DNA of 64,000 nt from Allacma fusca (lineage: Eukaryota; Arthropoda; Collembola; Symphypleona; Sminthuridae): assembly GCA_947179485.1 (NCBI GenBank), contig OX359249.1, forward strand, positions 10,664,001 through 10,728,000, written 5' to 3'. Below, piece by piece: positions 1-12,300 of this stretch. Positions within the stretch are counted from its first letter, which is position 1; the number at the start of each line of letters is the position of its first letter. A model generated the notes under the pieces. The model saw only the letters and a list, made by a program, of their open reading frames with translations. It was not told where the DNA came from and made no database searches. The position numbers were made by a program, and so were the translations under genes.

Positions 1-95
1 ACGTGCATTCTAAATTGAACTTGAACTCAAAGTTGAACCTCAATCAAAACTGAACTTGAACACAATACTTCAACCTGTTTTCAAAAACCACTATT

Positions 96-870
96 CAAAA
101 CTGAATTTGAACTCAAAACTTGAACTTCCATTCTAACTTGAACTTGAACTAAAAACTTGAACTTCCATTCTAACTTGAACTTGAACTAAAAACTTGAACT
201 TCCATTCTAACTTGAACTTGAACTAAAAACTTGAACTTCCATTCTAACTTGAACTTGAACTAAAAACTTTAACATCTATTCTAACTTGAACTTGAACTAA
301 AAACTTGAACTTCCATTCTAACTTGAACTTGAACTAAAAACTTTAACATCTATTCTAACTTGAACTTGAACTAAAAACTTGAACTTCCATTCTAACTTGA
401 ACTTGAACTAAAAACTTTAACATCTATTCTAACTTGAACTTGAACTAAAAACTTTAACCTCTATTCTAACTTGAACTTGAACTCAAAACTTGGACCTTTT
501 CTAACTTGAACTTGAACTCAAAATTTGAACCTCTGTTCTAATTTGAACTTGAACTCAAAACTTGAACTTCTGTTCTAACTTGAACTCAAAACTTGAACTT
601 CTGTTCTAACTTGAACTCAAAACATGAAGCTCTGTTCTAACATAAACTTGAACTCAAAATTTGAACCTCTATTCTGACTTGAACTCAAAACTTGAACCTC
701 TATTCTGACTTGAACTCAAAACTTGAACCTATATTCAAAATGGAACTTGAAATCAAAACTTGAACTTGACCTCAAAACTGAACTTGAACTCAAAACTTCC
801 ATCTCTATTCAAAACTGAACTTGAACTCAAAACTTCCACCTCTGTTCAAAACTGAACTTCTACTAACATT
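96..870. repeat. 37-bp CTTGAA-based minisatellite
   Basis: A unit containing TTCCATTCTAACTTGAAC and ACTAAAAACTTGAAC recurs with an exact 37-base step (for example at 126 and 163). It is nearly uniform up to about 480. From there to 870 the copies shorten and diverge but keep AACTTGAA and CTCAAAACTTGAAC. The unit is itself made of short CTTGAA submotifs, suggesting growth from a hexamer-like seed. The array runs off the left edge in a degenerate form. Confidence 0.9.
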
Positions 871-1570
871 ATCTTGACCTATACTTGACACTGAGTTTGA
901 AGGTGCACTTGAGCCTTACTCAAACACTCGCGGGAAATTCCCTTTGTTTCCAGAATTTCAAAATAATATACATAGCTAGTCTCTGCCAATTTCCTTCAAA
1001 TTTTGACTTGCTGACCTAATTTCCTGGAAGAGAAAGCCCGGGGACTAAGAATTTAGAGGCTGGATATGCTCCCCAGCACTGGCGGGCTACTTGGTTTCAG
1101 AGAATAAAAGGCTGAAGACTAGTACTTTTCCTGCCTTTGGCTCAAATGTGGAAATTTAAAATAAGAAAGCAAAATAGGATTTCCTTTGTGTGTGTGAGTG
1201 TGTGGGAAAAAGGATAAGACGAATTTTCTCCGGCCATTTTCTACCAATACAAAAGTACATGCTCTAAGCTTTACAAAGCTGGGAAAGGTGACGATTTCCA
1301 ACCTCACCGAAAAAAAACACCATTTCCTAAACATATGCCCTCAGCTTGCATTTGGAGAAAGTGCACATTTACAGTACACGCTTTTTCAAACGAGCGCCCC
1401 AAAAAGGAACAAATTTTCAATCTTCAAACAATCAGTATTAAAAAAATTCCCAATAAATAGAAAAAGTTTTTACCCTAAAGAGAAAATGGCCTTACAAGGC
1501 TGGTCTTTACAACAAAAATCACTGCATAAGATTTTCCCATGAACAGAAAATTATGAAAGTATGTGTCAAT

Positions 1571-3272
1571 CAGTGCTCGGACTGGGTACGGGTAATACTC
1601 GGGTAAATGGGTACGGGTACAGGTATGGGTACTACCCGGGTACAGAAGTTGCGTACTCGCAAGTACGCGGATACTACCCGGGTACTCTTGATTTTAGACA
1701 ATAAAGTTGGTACAGGTACGGGTACGGGTATGGGTACTCACTCAGTGGAAATCGGGTAGTACCCAATGGGTACGGGTATCACTATGTAAAATGCCTGTAC
1801 CCGTGGGTGCTGTACCCGAGTATTTTTGGGTACTTCAAGGATTCCTGATGGGATGGATTACTATGGCTAACATTAATACCTACCAACCGTGGAGTTGCTT
1901 ATTTCGTAGTATACAGATACTTGCGTTAGTGACAGAGCCAAGTGGCTTCGCCTCATTTATGATTACGTGGTAGTTGCAATCTAACGCTTCTAATAATTCA
2001 TCCAAGGAATCTAATAAAGAAATAGAGTCAGTGAAATCATCTGTTTATCGACTTAAATAGTGAAGCTCATCAACAAAGAATTTCAAGAGGGAGGTTCTTG
2101 GGATTCAATTTAATTAGCTTCATTGGGAGTGTAACATTACAATTATTTGAAGACGAGATAAGATTGGAATAAATATACATTCATTAGCAGATCCATTTCT
2201 TAACGCTACAAGTACCCAAGGTCACCCATTTGAAAACGCCAAGGCATTTTATGCAGGCAATTTGAGCATTTTCAATTCTGGGTATTTATGACATTTTGAG
2301 TATTTATTGAGGTGAATATTTATAACATTTTAGAATGAAAAATAGCATTCCTTGCACGCAATATTTATATTTCAGTCCCTTTGATTAATCTTGATAATTT
2401 TGATGTTAAAAGAACTTGACAGACATCTGAACTTGGCGTTCAAAACTTCCATGGGGTTGCATTTTAGTCCTATTTTGCCTGCATCTTTCAAAAATCTCCG
2501 TCTCGGGCTTCATAAATGTGAGAGACAGTTAATGTTTGTTTTATTAAGCTGTAATATAAAATGAATATTCAATGTTGCCTCCCAAATTTATTTCCTGAAA
2601 CCGCAATATTTGACTTGGAAAAATTATGATCAACTCAATTTTTCCGTATAACATTTTCTATACACAGAGTTCGATTAGCCGGAAAAAAAATAGTTTCTTG
2701 TTCTCCAAGTTGAAAAGCAAGTTATGGAGAGTTTAGTATTAAAGAATCCGTCCCAATTCCAATTAGCGAGAACACATTTCATTTCATTCAGCAAGTTATT
2801 ATTTTGGGGTAGTAGGATTTGAATTTCGTCAGTGTTCATTAAAAAAATCCCAAAATGCCTTAAATTATTTTTTTTAAATTCAAATAGGATGTCTTTAACG
2901 CCTAGGGAAAATTCCCAAAATCCCGGACACTTTTAATGGAGGTAAAAAAAATTGACAAATTAAAATTTTTCAGCTGGGCAGGCTAATGCCGTCGGGGATT
3001 TTAAATCGCCCTAACATCCAGTACCCGAGTAATACCCGGGTACACACAATAGATACTCGGGTACGGGTACAGGTTTTGGGTACATTACGGGTACGGGTAA
3101 ATTGTGGGTACAGGTACTACATTGTATTTTCAGGTACGGGTACGGGTACTGAAATAATTTACCCGGGTACTCGGGTATGGGTACGGGTATAGGTACAGCA
3201 TTTTGTAGTACCCGATATTCGGGTACGGGTATGGGTACAGGTACACGGTTTCTGTACCCAGTCCGAGCACTG
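1571..3272. mobile_element. Non-autonomous hAT-type DNA transposon, complete ends
   Basis: The two ends are perfect 19-bp inverted repeats beginning CAGTGCTCGGACTGGGTAC. They are flanked directly by the identical 8-bp sequence GTGTCAAT (1563-1570 and 3273-3280). An 8-bp target duplication with CA/TG-starting ends is the hallmark of the hAT superfamily. About 280 bp inside each end is filled with GGGTAC/ACCCGG repeats on the same strand, probably subterminal transposase-binding sites. The AT-rich interior has no intact transposase frame. A short SLADPFLN-like reading near 2181-2204 faintly recalls the LDPRFK box of hAT transposases, but this is weak. The 1.7-kb length and perfect target duplication suggest a fairly recent insertion moved in trans. 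Confidence 0.92.
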
Positions 3273-4112
3273 GTGTCAATATAAATCTTAAATTATGAAT
3301 CTTCCACGGGAGCTCTTACAAGGAGAGTAAACTGTACTATGGGAAACAGGAAGGAGAAAGTAAAAGAAGCAAAGTGGTTTTTTTTGGATTGACTAAAGCC
3401 ATATATAGACTGCCAAAGGTATACGGTAGTAAATAGGAATAAATACGGACATTTCTGGGGTCCAGGAGAGAATCAGCATGTGAAAACTGGGGAGGGTGCA
3501 TGGTTGAATTGGTAAAAATAATTGGTATAAGGGGGCAAAGTATATAGGAATAAGGAAGAACAACAGGGAGAAAGGGGGAAAGGTTTGGGAGAAAATGGAA
3601 AGGTGAAAGCTGTCTTAAGTACAATTCGCATGGACTGCTGGGGAGTGGTGATAGGGATAAGATAAACCTGTGGATCGGGAGGAAGCGAGGTGAAAAGACA
3701 GAATGTGTGTTCCAAATGTTCATCTCAAATCCCAGCTGAGTTGAGGCTTCAGGGTACATCAACTCCTGGTAATATCACGGAAAAGCTAATGCATTACCTC
3801 TGTACTTTCACTCCTTCCCTTATTCCTCAGCCCAGACGAAAGGGATTTTCCAAGGCGGGGAGTATACATGTATGTATATACAGCCGAGTTTTAGACAATC
3901 TTTAGAAAACAAAGTCAAAGGCGTAAGAGCAAGGAGTGGGATGAGGATGTAGGAGAAAGTAAACTATAGCATTTTAGGGATGACTGGTCAAAATGCACGG
4001 GGAAAGGAAGACTTATTTTACCCTTACTGCGTATGTTTTGATGATAAAGACATTTTGTCGAAGAAAGTACGTGGGAAAATCCAGGTAAAATACGCGGAGA
4101 AAGCAAGTGAAA

Positions 4113-4258
4113 GTGGAGAAAGTAAAAGAAAGTCCCTGAAAGTGGAGAAAGTAAACGAAAGTCACTGAAAGTGGAGAAAGTAAACGAAAGTCACTGAAAG
4201 TGGAGAAAGTAAACGAAAGTCACTGAAAGTGGAGAAAGTAAACGAAAGTCAGTGAAAA
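4113..4258. repeat. 29-bp minisatellite built on GGAGAAAGT
   Basis: Five copies start with GTGGAGAAAGTAAACGAAAG at 4113, 4142, 4171, 4200 and 4229, a constant 29-base step. They differ by only a few substitutions, the first copy reading AAAAG instead of AAACG. There is no spacer, so this is a tandem repeat and not a CRISPR array. Confidence 0.9.
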
Positions 4259-5020
4259 TCTATAGAGAAAGCATAGGGCATTGTAGAAGAGAAAGTTAGA
4301 AAATTTCCCTGAAACCCGGAAAATAAGGAAATTTCTTTCAGAATGCGTTTAAAAAATTCCAACAGAAATAAACTATAGAGAAAGAAACAAATTGTTGAAA
4401 ACCTGAACTAAATGCATCCGCTAAGGTAAAACAAACGATTGGAGAAAGCATAAACATTTTCTGACAGAAATTCAGAATCATTTCGTACAATAAGAACGAA
4501 TAATTGCACCTAAGGAATGCTTAATTAAGAGTAGCGAAAAAAGAAAAAACATTGCATATAAAAACGATATATTCCCCCACAATAATTAAAAGAAAGTACA
4601 CAATAATTTTTTTCAAAAAGGGAAAGCTCTTTAAACTACAGAAAAATATAAATCTGTTCAAATATGCTTACCTTCATAGAGGCAGTTTTTCTAAGGCGGT
4701 CCGTCATCACGAGACTTCATTATTTCCGTCGTTACAAGGGAGGGAAATGAACAACTACGTGAACAGGAATATGTACAAAGTTCCTGACCATACGGAGAAA
4801 ATGCTCCTCTAACAATAAGGAGGATGTCTCTAATAGCGAGACTTGAGCTTTCTCTAAGCTCCAGAAGAGGAACATCACTTCTTCCTGGGACATCCTATAC
4901 GGACAAGCTCAAGAAGTTCTGTACATTTAGAAGGAGGATTCCCCAGGGAAATCCCCCCAAGTAATTCTCTCATGAAGGAGAGAAGAGTAGCTTGTCGGTT
5001 TAGAATTCACTCAACCACCA

Positions 5021-5049
5021 AACACACACACACACACACACTCACACAC
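5021..5049. repeat. (AC)n microsatellite
   Basis: A run of AC dinucleotides is broken once by a CT step. It lies in intergenic sequence with no gene function apparent. Confidence 0.9.
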
Positions 5050-6631
5050 GTTCCTGCCCACTCCTTGTCCATCTTCATTTATTATCTACTCATTGGACTT
5101 TCTCCTCCCTGGAATGAGCCATCCGTACCCCAACAACAACAGCCACAACTCCTCACTACCAACAATTCTCCATTCACTCTCCACCAACCACAATCTCTCT
5201 CCTGTCCGACGCTCTACTTCCCCCAAAAATTACTCTCAAACGACTTTCACCCCATACAGTCTGCCCTCACTAGAACAATCCCCTTACAAAAATATTTCCC
5301 CCACAAGGGAATAAAAAATATATCGAAACACACCCTCATCTCAATTTTTTTAATAACTTACAACTTTTATAATCAAAGGATCCTTCCAGGGGTGCTATTA
5401 AAACAAAAAGGTGCTGGAGAAAGTTCAATTTTTTTTGAATCCTCCACTAAGGGATAAGAGAAAGCTGGAAGTGAATTCACTACAAGAGGACTCCCAAAAA
5501 AAAAAGAGAAAGCTTCATTTGACAATAACAACGAAATTCAACAAGGATTCCATTGACCAGGAGGAATTTTGCAGGTGGTTCGGATCTCCCCCTCAGACAA
5601 AAAAAAATTAACCAAAAAGGGGATTTAACCAACGACTGTGTCCCCGTGTTTCAGGAAGAAAAGCACTAAAAGTAATTATTACAGCTCACAAAAACAATCC
5701 ACTCTAACCAATCGCCTTGTAAACCTCACCTCATTGCACTCACCCAGACCCATTACAAGGGACATTTTTATCCTATAACGTCCATAGATCCGCCGTGAAC
5801 AGGGCTCTTACTAGTACCACAATTTTCGCTTCCAAATTCAAGCTTAATACTAAAGCCCGGCAGAGAAAAATTCCAGAGTTCCACTGATCCATTTTATTTT
5901 TATTTTTTGAGTTCGCTCCTCACAGCAGGGCTGACTGTACCCAATTTGTGTAACAAACAACAAGCCCGAGTTTCTTGTATGCATAAGTATATGTTTATTT
6001 ATTGACTAGAGGGAATGGAGCTGGGGAACATTTGGGAGCCTTCAAAGTGACATGATGGATGATGACTCCTGCCCCGTCCCCATGTGTTCTTATGTCCGTA
6101 ATACATGATGAATTGAAATATGAACAAAATACGCGGAGAATAAATGTGCTCAATCAAATATGAAATGGATGAATTAATAAATGAGACTGGGACAGAGGGA
6201 AGGGATGACCGCAAGATTTTAAAGCATAGTATTCTTTATATATCTGATTCATATATGTAGTTTATATATTATTATGATAGAATAGCATCCATTTGAAAGG
6301 CGACAAAACTTGCCATGTTACATTCAATTACAATTGTGGAGTTGAGTACAACGTATAATAATTATATGGATAGATATAATTAATAATTACAATTACAAGA
6401 GATAGTTGGATATAGTTTTTTGTAATTTGTTCTTGTTGTATGTAGTTATGTAGATACAGTAGCGTACAGTTACATTTATACTGTTTTTTTGGGGGGGTAA
6501 AGTGAGACACAAGCTTGTGACCAGAAGGGGAGGGGTACTTCACACACCTAATCATGTATAATTTCCCTCCCTCATACAGTCCAATATATATCAAGAATAT
6601 CAATATGTACATACACAGTATTATGCTTATA

Positions 6632-6866
6632 CAGTGCCCTCTCTAAGAGACAACTCCCCCTGTCTCAGGAGCAAGAGCAGGTATTGTCTCTGTAAAAAAA
6701 AGGAGAAGGGTACAAAATATTTTCAAAATTTTATCCCTCACAGAAAAATTAACATTAGTAACTCAATATTAATTTTTTTTTCTTACAAGAGATTATACAG
6801 ATATATAAGTCAAATTTTTACTCGAGTCGGGAGAAAGGGGAGTGTCTTTATAACGAGATTGCACTG
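6632..6866. mobile_element. MITE, pogo/Tigger-like (copy 1)
   Basis: The left end reads CAGTGCCCTCTCTAAGAGA and the right end, on the other strand, CAGTGCAATCTCGTTATAAAG. TA precedes the left end and TG follows the right end, so the target TA may have mutated. The interior contains AAATTAACATTAGTAACT, the reverse of the conserved family interior. There is no coding capacity. Confidence 0.75.
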
Positions 6867-7011
6867 TGCAGACACATAGCTTCATCTAGCTATGATTTAT
6901 ATGAGAACTACAATAATAATTACTCAGATGTAGTAGGCTCAATGTATGAGGAAGAGTCTCTTACAAGAGGGGGAAGGAGTGGTCCATTGCATTTTTTAAT
7001 TATAGTGGCTT

Positions 7012-7217
7012 CAGTGCAGTCTCGCTACAAGGGCTTGTCCCTTGAGGGGGCGGGGGAGGGGGTGAGAGGAGAATTGGAGGGGTAAGAATATTTGGACATA
7101 TTCTCATTGTACCCCTATGTTAATTTTTCTTTCCTCCTTATGCATGAAGACTACAAGAGGAATTTTGACCTTTCGGTCTTCACCCAAACACAACAACACT
7201 ACGACGAGAGTGCACTG
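7012..7217. mobile_element. MITE, pogo/Tigger-like (copy 2)
   Basis: The ends CAGTGCAGTCTCGCTACAAG and, on the other strand, CAGTGCACTCTCGTCGTAG face each other. The interior has ATGTTAATTTTTCTTTCCTC, matching other members. TA follows the right end. Confidence 0.78.
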
Positions 7218-8917
7218 TAATTAAAATTAACACTGCCAAGGATTTTAGGACATTTTTTTAGAGCACTGTCAGGCTGAACAATGCTCCAGAGTCAGGTTGA
7301 GATTTGGGAAGAGGAACCTATAAACATTCATATAATATTGTCCTTGTAAATTCCAAATAGGATATGATTTATCAATGTGGATAATATCGTTACATTTAAG
7401 TTATTTTATGCAATTTGTATATAGATAGAGTTTGGACTACGCCTACGTCCTATATAACCATTAATTATAGGTGTACAGTCTAGCACTCATAAAGACATAC
7501 ATAGCTAATACTCACATAATTATTTTATTCCAAGCAATTTATAATCAAACCTGTAGTCACAGGCTGAGTCAAATCATCCGGTTCTTTGTAGCCCACATGA
7601 GGGGCAATCCCATTTTAAATATTTAGTGTCCTCAAAAATTGTATCAAATCAGCCTGATTTTTTTAAAAATTTGTTCAAATACACCCACGTTAAAATTTCC
7701 GGTCACAGGGGTCACAGATACTAGCAAAGTTTAGAGAAAATTCTAAGAAGTTCTACAGAGCAAGGGTTTTAAATTTGACAACTTTTTATGAACAATTTTT
7801 TTGAACTTGAAACTTGGACAAGGATTTCCAGGAAATTTTACGGGCTTTCAACTAACAATATGTGATATATCCCGACGTTCCGAAATTATGGGCTCCGGAG
7901 AAGACGAATGATCCAACCCATCCTGATTGTAATAGTAGCCCTTAGACTGTATAGCACTAGATTCTAAAATTAAATGTAATACATATTGTAAATAGATCCA
8001 GACCATGTTTCACAACTTGAGTGAATCTTAATAAAATCAAAGGATCGGAAATTACAGAAATATAATTTTATTTTTCTGTCATAGTATATAATTATAATAT
8101 ATATATATGTATGTTATAATAGGTAATATCAATATTTATGTAAAACTGTATTTGAAATTACATTTGATATTAGTTACCATTTTAGGAGCAGACTTCACAC
8201 TAGCCCTTTGGAATGTGGGGATAAAATAGGGAGCTCAATATTCTATAATAATTAATTTCTTATACAATTCTTAATTTCAAATTCCTATTTTTAATATTTT
8301 TTTAGGGATAATTCCTATTGAGAGAATTCAAGGGGCTGTCGTCACAATGGTACATAGTCATATTACAGCATGAGTGCATTTATGGTTAATTATTATAGTG
8401 TGGGGTGCGGTGAAAGGGCTTGGGAGGAATGTATGAATGGGGTACAGGTAGGAGGACCTTATATAAGTATATAGGCTGTATAACAATGACAATAGGACTA
8501 TGCTTAAGAAGTAGCATTTGTTCGGTGTGTATATATTAAGTAAGGTAAATGTGGTCAGAAGAAGAGAGCCGACGTTGACACTTGTCATTTTTCAGGAGGG
8601 AACCTTGGGAAATTGATGGGAGGGCTGTGTCTTTAATTTTATTAGGGCTTGTAGAAAGTCAGAGGGACTACCATAGATTATATATGAGCTGGCTGACAGG
8701 GATGTATGGATTGAGAGCGCCCCAACGGACGTTATAAACGTCCACTGGACGCGCCTTGACACTATAGAGAGAGAGAGAAAGAGAGAGAGAGAAGAGACCA
8801 GATACGGAACAGTTATAATATCATTTCCTCTGCGAAAACTACATCTTCGCACATCAATTCTCCTGCCAAATGAAATTCATCCTGTCAGTCCAACATATAC
8901 GTTCCGGACTGGCTGTA

Positions 8918-9050
8918 CAGTGCCCTCCCGCTGTAAGAGACCCTCTGATAAGAGCACAGGGACAATAATGACAGCAGACCTCTCCTGTCGCACAAATTTA
9001 TTATAATGAGAATTATCGTAGGAATGCTCTTAGAGAGAGGGAGTGCACTG
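8918..9050. mobile_element. MITE, pogo/Tigger-like (copy 3), just behind TMTC2
   Basis: This is a compact 133-bp copy with ends CAGTGCCCTCCCGCTGTAAG and CAGTGCACTCCCTCTCTAAG. A TA is directly repeated on both sides, as expected for Tc1/mariner/pogo-type insertion. It starts 64 bp past the TMTC2 stop codon in the direction of transcription and so is probably within the 3' untranslated region or at its end. Confidence 0.85.
8997..9002 (-). promoter_or_regulatory. Candidate polyadenylation signal AATAAA
   Basis: Minus-strand AATAAA lies about 112 nt after the TMTC2 stop codon, inside the MITE. It is the nearest canonical hexamer downstream of the stop that I noticed. Further TTTATT matches on the plus strand occur lower in the region, so use of this one is only a possibility. 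Confidence 0.35.
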
Positions 9051-9113
9051 TACGTAGCCCTTCCTTCGACTCTCAATAAATTAGCCGGCCCGAGATGAAG
9101 ATGCTGCTCTTGA

Positions 9114-9347
9114 CTACTCCTTACCCCCCATGAACTGGTCCTCCTGTAAACTCTTACCAAGAGCCAAACGACTGCAGGACTGGAGGAGTTTCGTCCGACC
9201 TTGGAGTTGACACAATTTCTTCAAATTCTCCATCGTCATGGGATCATTGGGCTTGAGGATGAGGGCGGTCAAATAGCTCTCATGTGCTTCCGGATATTTT
9301 CGGTTCAAGTGACGAATGGCTCCTAAATTCATATGAGCCCGGGCTTC
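9114..9347 (-). CDS. TMTC2: TMTC2 last coding exon (TPR 9 and C terminus)
   Basis: The acceptor is TGGTTGTAG|GAAGCC in phase 0, and the frame ends at TAG (9116-9114). The 77 codons read EARAHMNLGAIRHLNRKYPE, then SYLTALILKPNDPMTMENL, which aligns with the C-terminal TPR of TMTC2 (MNLGAILHLNGR and LQLKPDD). After the repeat there is a tail of about 35 residues, rich in Leu, Gln and Lys, a little longer than in vertebrates. A strong donor-like GGGG|GTAAGG overlaps the last codons, so an alternative C terminus cannot be excluded, but no further exon is recognisable downstream. Confidence 0.93.
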   Translation of the reverse strand, partial: EARAHMNLGAIRHLNRKYPEAHESYLTALILKPNDPMTMENLKKLCQLQGRTKLLQSCSRLALGKSLQEDQFMGGKE

Positions 9348-12300
9348 CTACAACCAGGCAGGCAGGCACAAAGAGTGGAGAAAAGAAGAAAAAAAATTGC
9401 GAGACGAGAGAAAACACAATTAGCCTCGAGCGAAATCCTATTCCCTCATGATCTTTTTCTTCTTCTCTATACTCCCTATCATTACATTAGAGTCAGAGAA
9501 GATGCGGCTCTTTCTTTCTCCAGGATAGGATTACTTTCTCCGAGCGGTGAAACCAAATTAAACCCAAGATACACAACCCCCCTCCTGACTCCTCACTTCT
9601 CTTTCTATTTGCTCTTGTGAACACTCAAATTAGAACTTGAATTTAGTGGAGGGAAGACATGGACACAGACAGGGATACATAAGGGATAGGGTGAAAGTCA
9701 ATTGAAGGTTGGAGATAGTTATTGGAGCCTACTAGGTATCGGGAAAATGTAGGGGCATGTGAGGGTATCAGTAATGAGAACTAAGGGCAATAACTAGAGG
9801 CAATATCAAGGAGAAAGTACGGAGAAAGTACTGAGAAAGTACGGAGAAAGTATGGAGAAATTGTGGGGAAATACAGGTGACAGTGTAGAGAAATGAGAAT
9901 GCAAAATAAAGCTACATCCGACATGATAAATAAGAGGAATTTGCAGTTCCACATAGTATTGGAAAGTAAACAATATTTTACGCCTAATTATCTAGCATTT
10001 GTGCAAAGAAATCAATGCTCACTGGAGAATAAATATAAAAGGTCTGAAGAGGAATGTCAAAACACTAAAGAATTAGGAAACAATTGGTATAAAACACTTC
10101 TAGGAATAAAATCTGTAGAGAAAGTAAAATGAAACAATTCTGACTAGAACCGGAAAAATTCACGGAAAAATCGAGACGAATGAAAGAGCAAAACAAGCGT
10201 GGGACAGAGAGGAAATATGGAGAAAAATGCCACGAAAATTAGCACTTCTCGGGAAAACGAAGTCGGAAATCGGAGAAAGTCATACGACAAACAGTAGGAC
10301 AAATAAAAGAAAAAGCAGCTGCAATATTTGAAGAAAGCGTCAGGATCATAAGCCACAAGATTAATTTCAGGGGAAATCAGAAAAATAATCTAAAGAGAAG
10401 AAGAATGTACCGGGAAAGTCAGGAGAGCACGGGGTACCACCAACCAGGAAAAATACCAGGAAATTCAGAACCCATAAAAAATCATTAAAAGAGAAAGTAC
10501 TAGGAATTTCACAATCTCCAAATGAAGTAAGAGAGAGTACCAAGAAATTGAGGAAGAGAAAATTATAAGTTATCTGGAAATACCGAACCCAGAGAAATAG
10601 AAATAACCAAGAAACTCATAAGCCAGAAAAATAATGAAAAATAAAATAACTGGGAAAATTCGAAAAAAAATTTAGTAAAGGTTGGAGGAAATTAGCAGAA
10701 AATTAAAATTCTAGATAGGAAGTACAGCATTCAAGGTCATTTAAAGTTGAGTAGGACAGTTTGAAGAAAAAGATTCTTGTGAGAAAATTAGAGATAGTAA
10801 AGATTTTGGGAGCTACAGTGGAGGAGGCGGAATTTCCAGTGCTTTGAGGTTACAGCAATTGTAATAAACAGGGCTATATATAAGGACGTGGGGTGTGATC
10901 GAGCGAGATAAGTTGCCCTCACATCCTAATAAGCACGTTATATAGAATACACTGCGTGGATTTTTACCTGCGGCCGAAGAGCAACAGCTTTTTCATAATA
11001 CACTTCTGCCATTAGATTGTCTCCTGCCTGCCTCAAGCCATTTGCAGCTCCAACAACAATCTCGTAATCATTAGGAGTCAACGCATCAGCCATCACGTAG
11101 GATTCCGCCGCCTCAGAATTTCTTCCTTGGCTTGCCAGAAATTGTCCTGAAAGTAAGAAAAAATAGCATGAAAGGACGTAGCAAAATATAGTTACCCCTT
11201 TTTACACATTCCTTCCCATCCAAAAAAAATCTACTGCAGCTGCAAATACAAATTCTATTCTAGATGTTTTTTACCAGAAAAAAAGACTCCCTCAGTTATT
11301 TAAATATTCAATGGAAATATATTATCTGAAGATTCGGGAATTTATAGGGAGAAAGCAAGGAGAGAGAAAGTAACTGAGATTTCCCAAACTATAAATCATT
11401 CTCACGCTCAAGTTGCTTTTTTCTGTCCAAGACCTCCTGCAAGCAAGTGGTGAGTGCGAGTTTGGAGAGAGTGTCACGGACTATACACACATGAGCGTCT
11501 GAGTTTCCCTATTAATAAATTATTTGGAAATTTTATACTTACCGTAATGTTGATACACTCTAGCATCTGCTGGTGCGATCCGTTTCGCCCGACGAAACCA
11601 ACTCTCAGCCTCGAGCAGTCTCGTTTTCTGCATAATCAAAAAAAAATGTCATTTCAACACTAGATTTCTTCAGAATTTATCACTTCATTCTTTGATAAAA
11701 GGAGGAAGGTATCTTTTGTATCACTTCGCCCCAAACGGTCTGAAAACTGTGCATTAATTTAATTGGGGACTGTCCCGCAGGAATTTAAACAGAAACCCCC
11801 CGAAAAAGTAGAAAACCTGTGGGAGTGAAAGTTGCATTCGATTTTTATCTTTACTTTCACTCGACTTTCACTTACTTAAATCTCCCCGACTTTCACTCAT
11901 GCTTATCTCGAATTTCGCATGATTTTTGTTTACTTTCAAATCATCAAACTACTAACGACTTTCACCTGATATTTTCTCTAACAGAAGTTGATTTCCATTA
12001 AATGTAAAAATTCCGGTCTCCGGATTTCCTTTTTAAAAAAGATTGAGTTTCCAATCTAAACTTTTTAGTTATTTTAAAATTACAATGGAAAACACTTCAA
12101 CTAACTTTCGCATGTGAATGTGTCAAGGCAAGAATAAATATACAAAATTCATTGAATGAATACTATTGAATTGAAAACTTTTCTTAAAACACCTAGCACA
12201 AAATGCTTCTTTGAATCCATCGAGATCTTTTATACTTTAAATAACTTGAAATGAACAATTTTACCCAGCTTTCTCCAGATTTCCAGTTTAAAATACACAA

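Larger units (their letters stand above)
1..9113. other. Intergenic sequence downstream of TMTC2
   Basis: No gene is recognisable. From left to right it holds a CTTGAA minisatellite, a hAT transposon relic, a 29-bp minisatellite, a CA microsatellite, AT-rich sequence and three MITEs. The stretch next to 9113 must contain the TMTC2 3' untranslated region. Stretches 900-1560, 5000-6600 and 7220-8900 show only short low-complexity open frames on either strand. Confidence 0.65.

Noticed and set aside
1707..1973. An 88-codon open frame inside the hAT element
   Set aside because: Its first half is the translated GGGTAC subterminal repeat and it shows no transposase motif.
4113..4258. Regular 29-bp repeats resembling a CRISPR repeat length
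   Set aside because: The copies are directly contiguous with no spacers, and the genome is eukaryotic.
4972..5457. A 161-codon plus-strand open frame
   Set aside because: It is made of an AC run and Pro/Gln/Thr/Ser-rich low-complexity sequence in a C-rich stretch, with no domain and an overlapping frame of similar composition.
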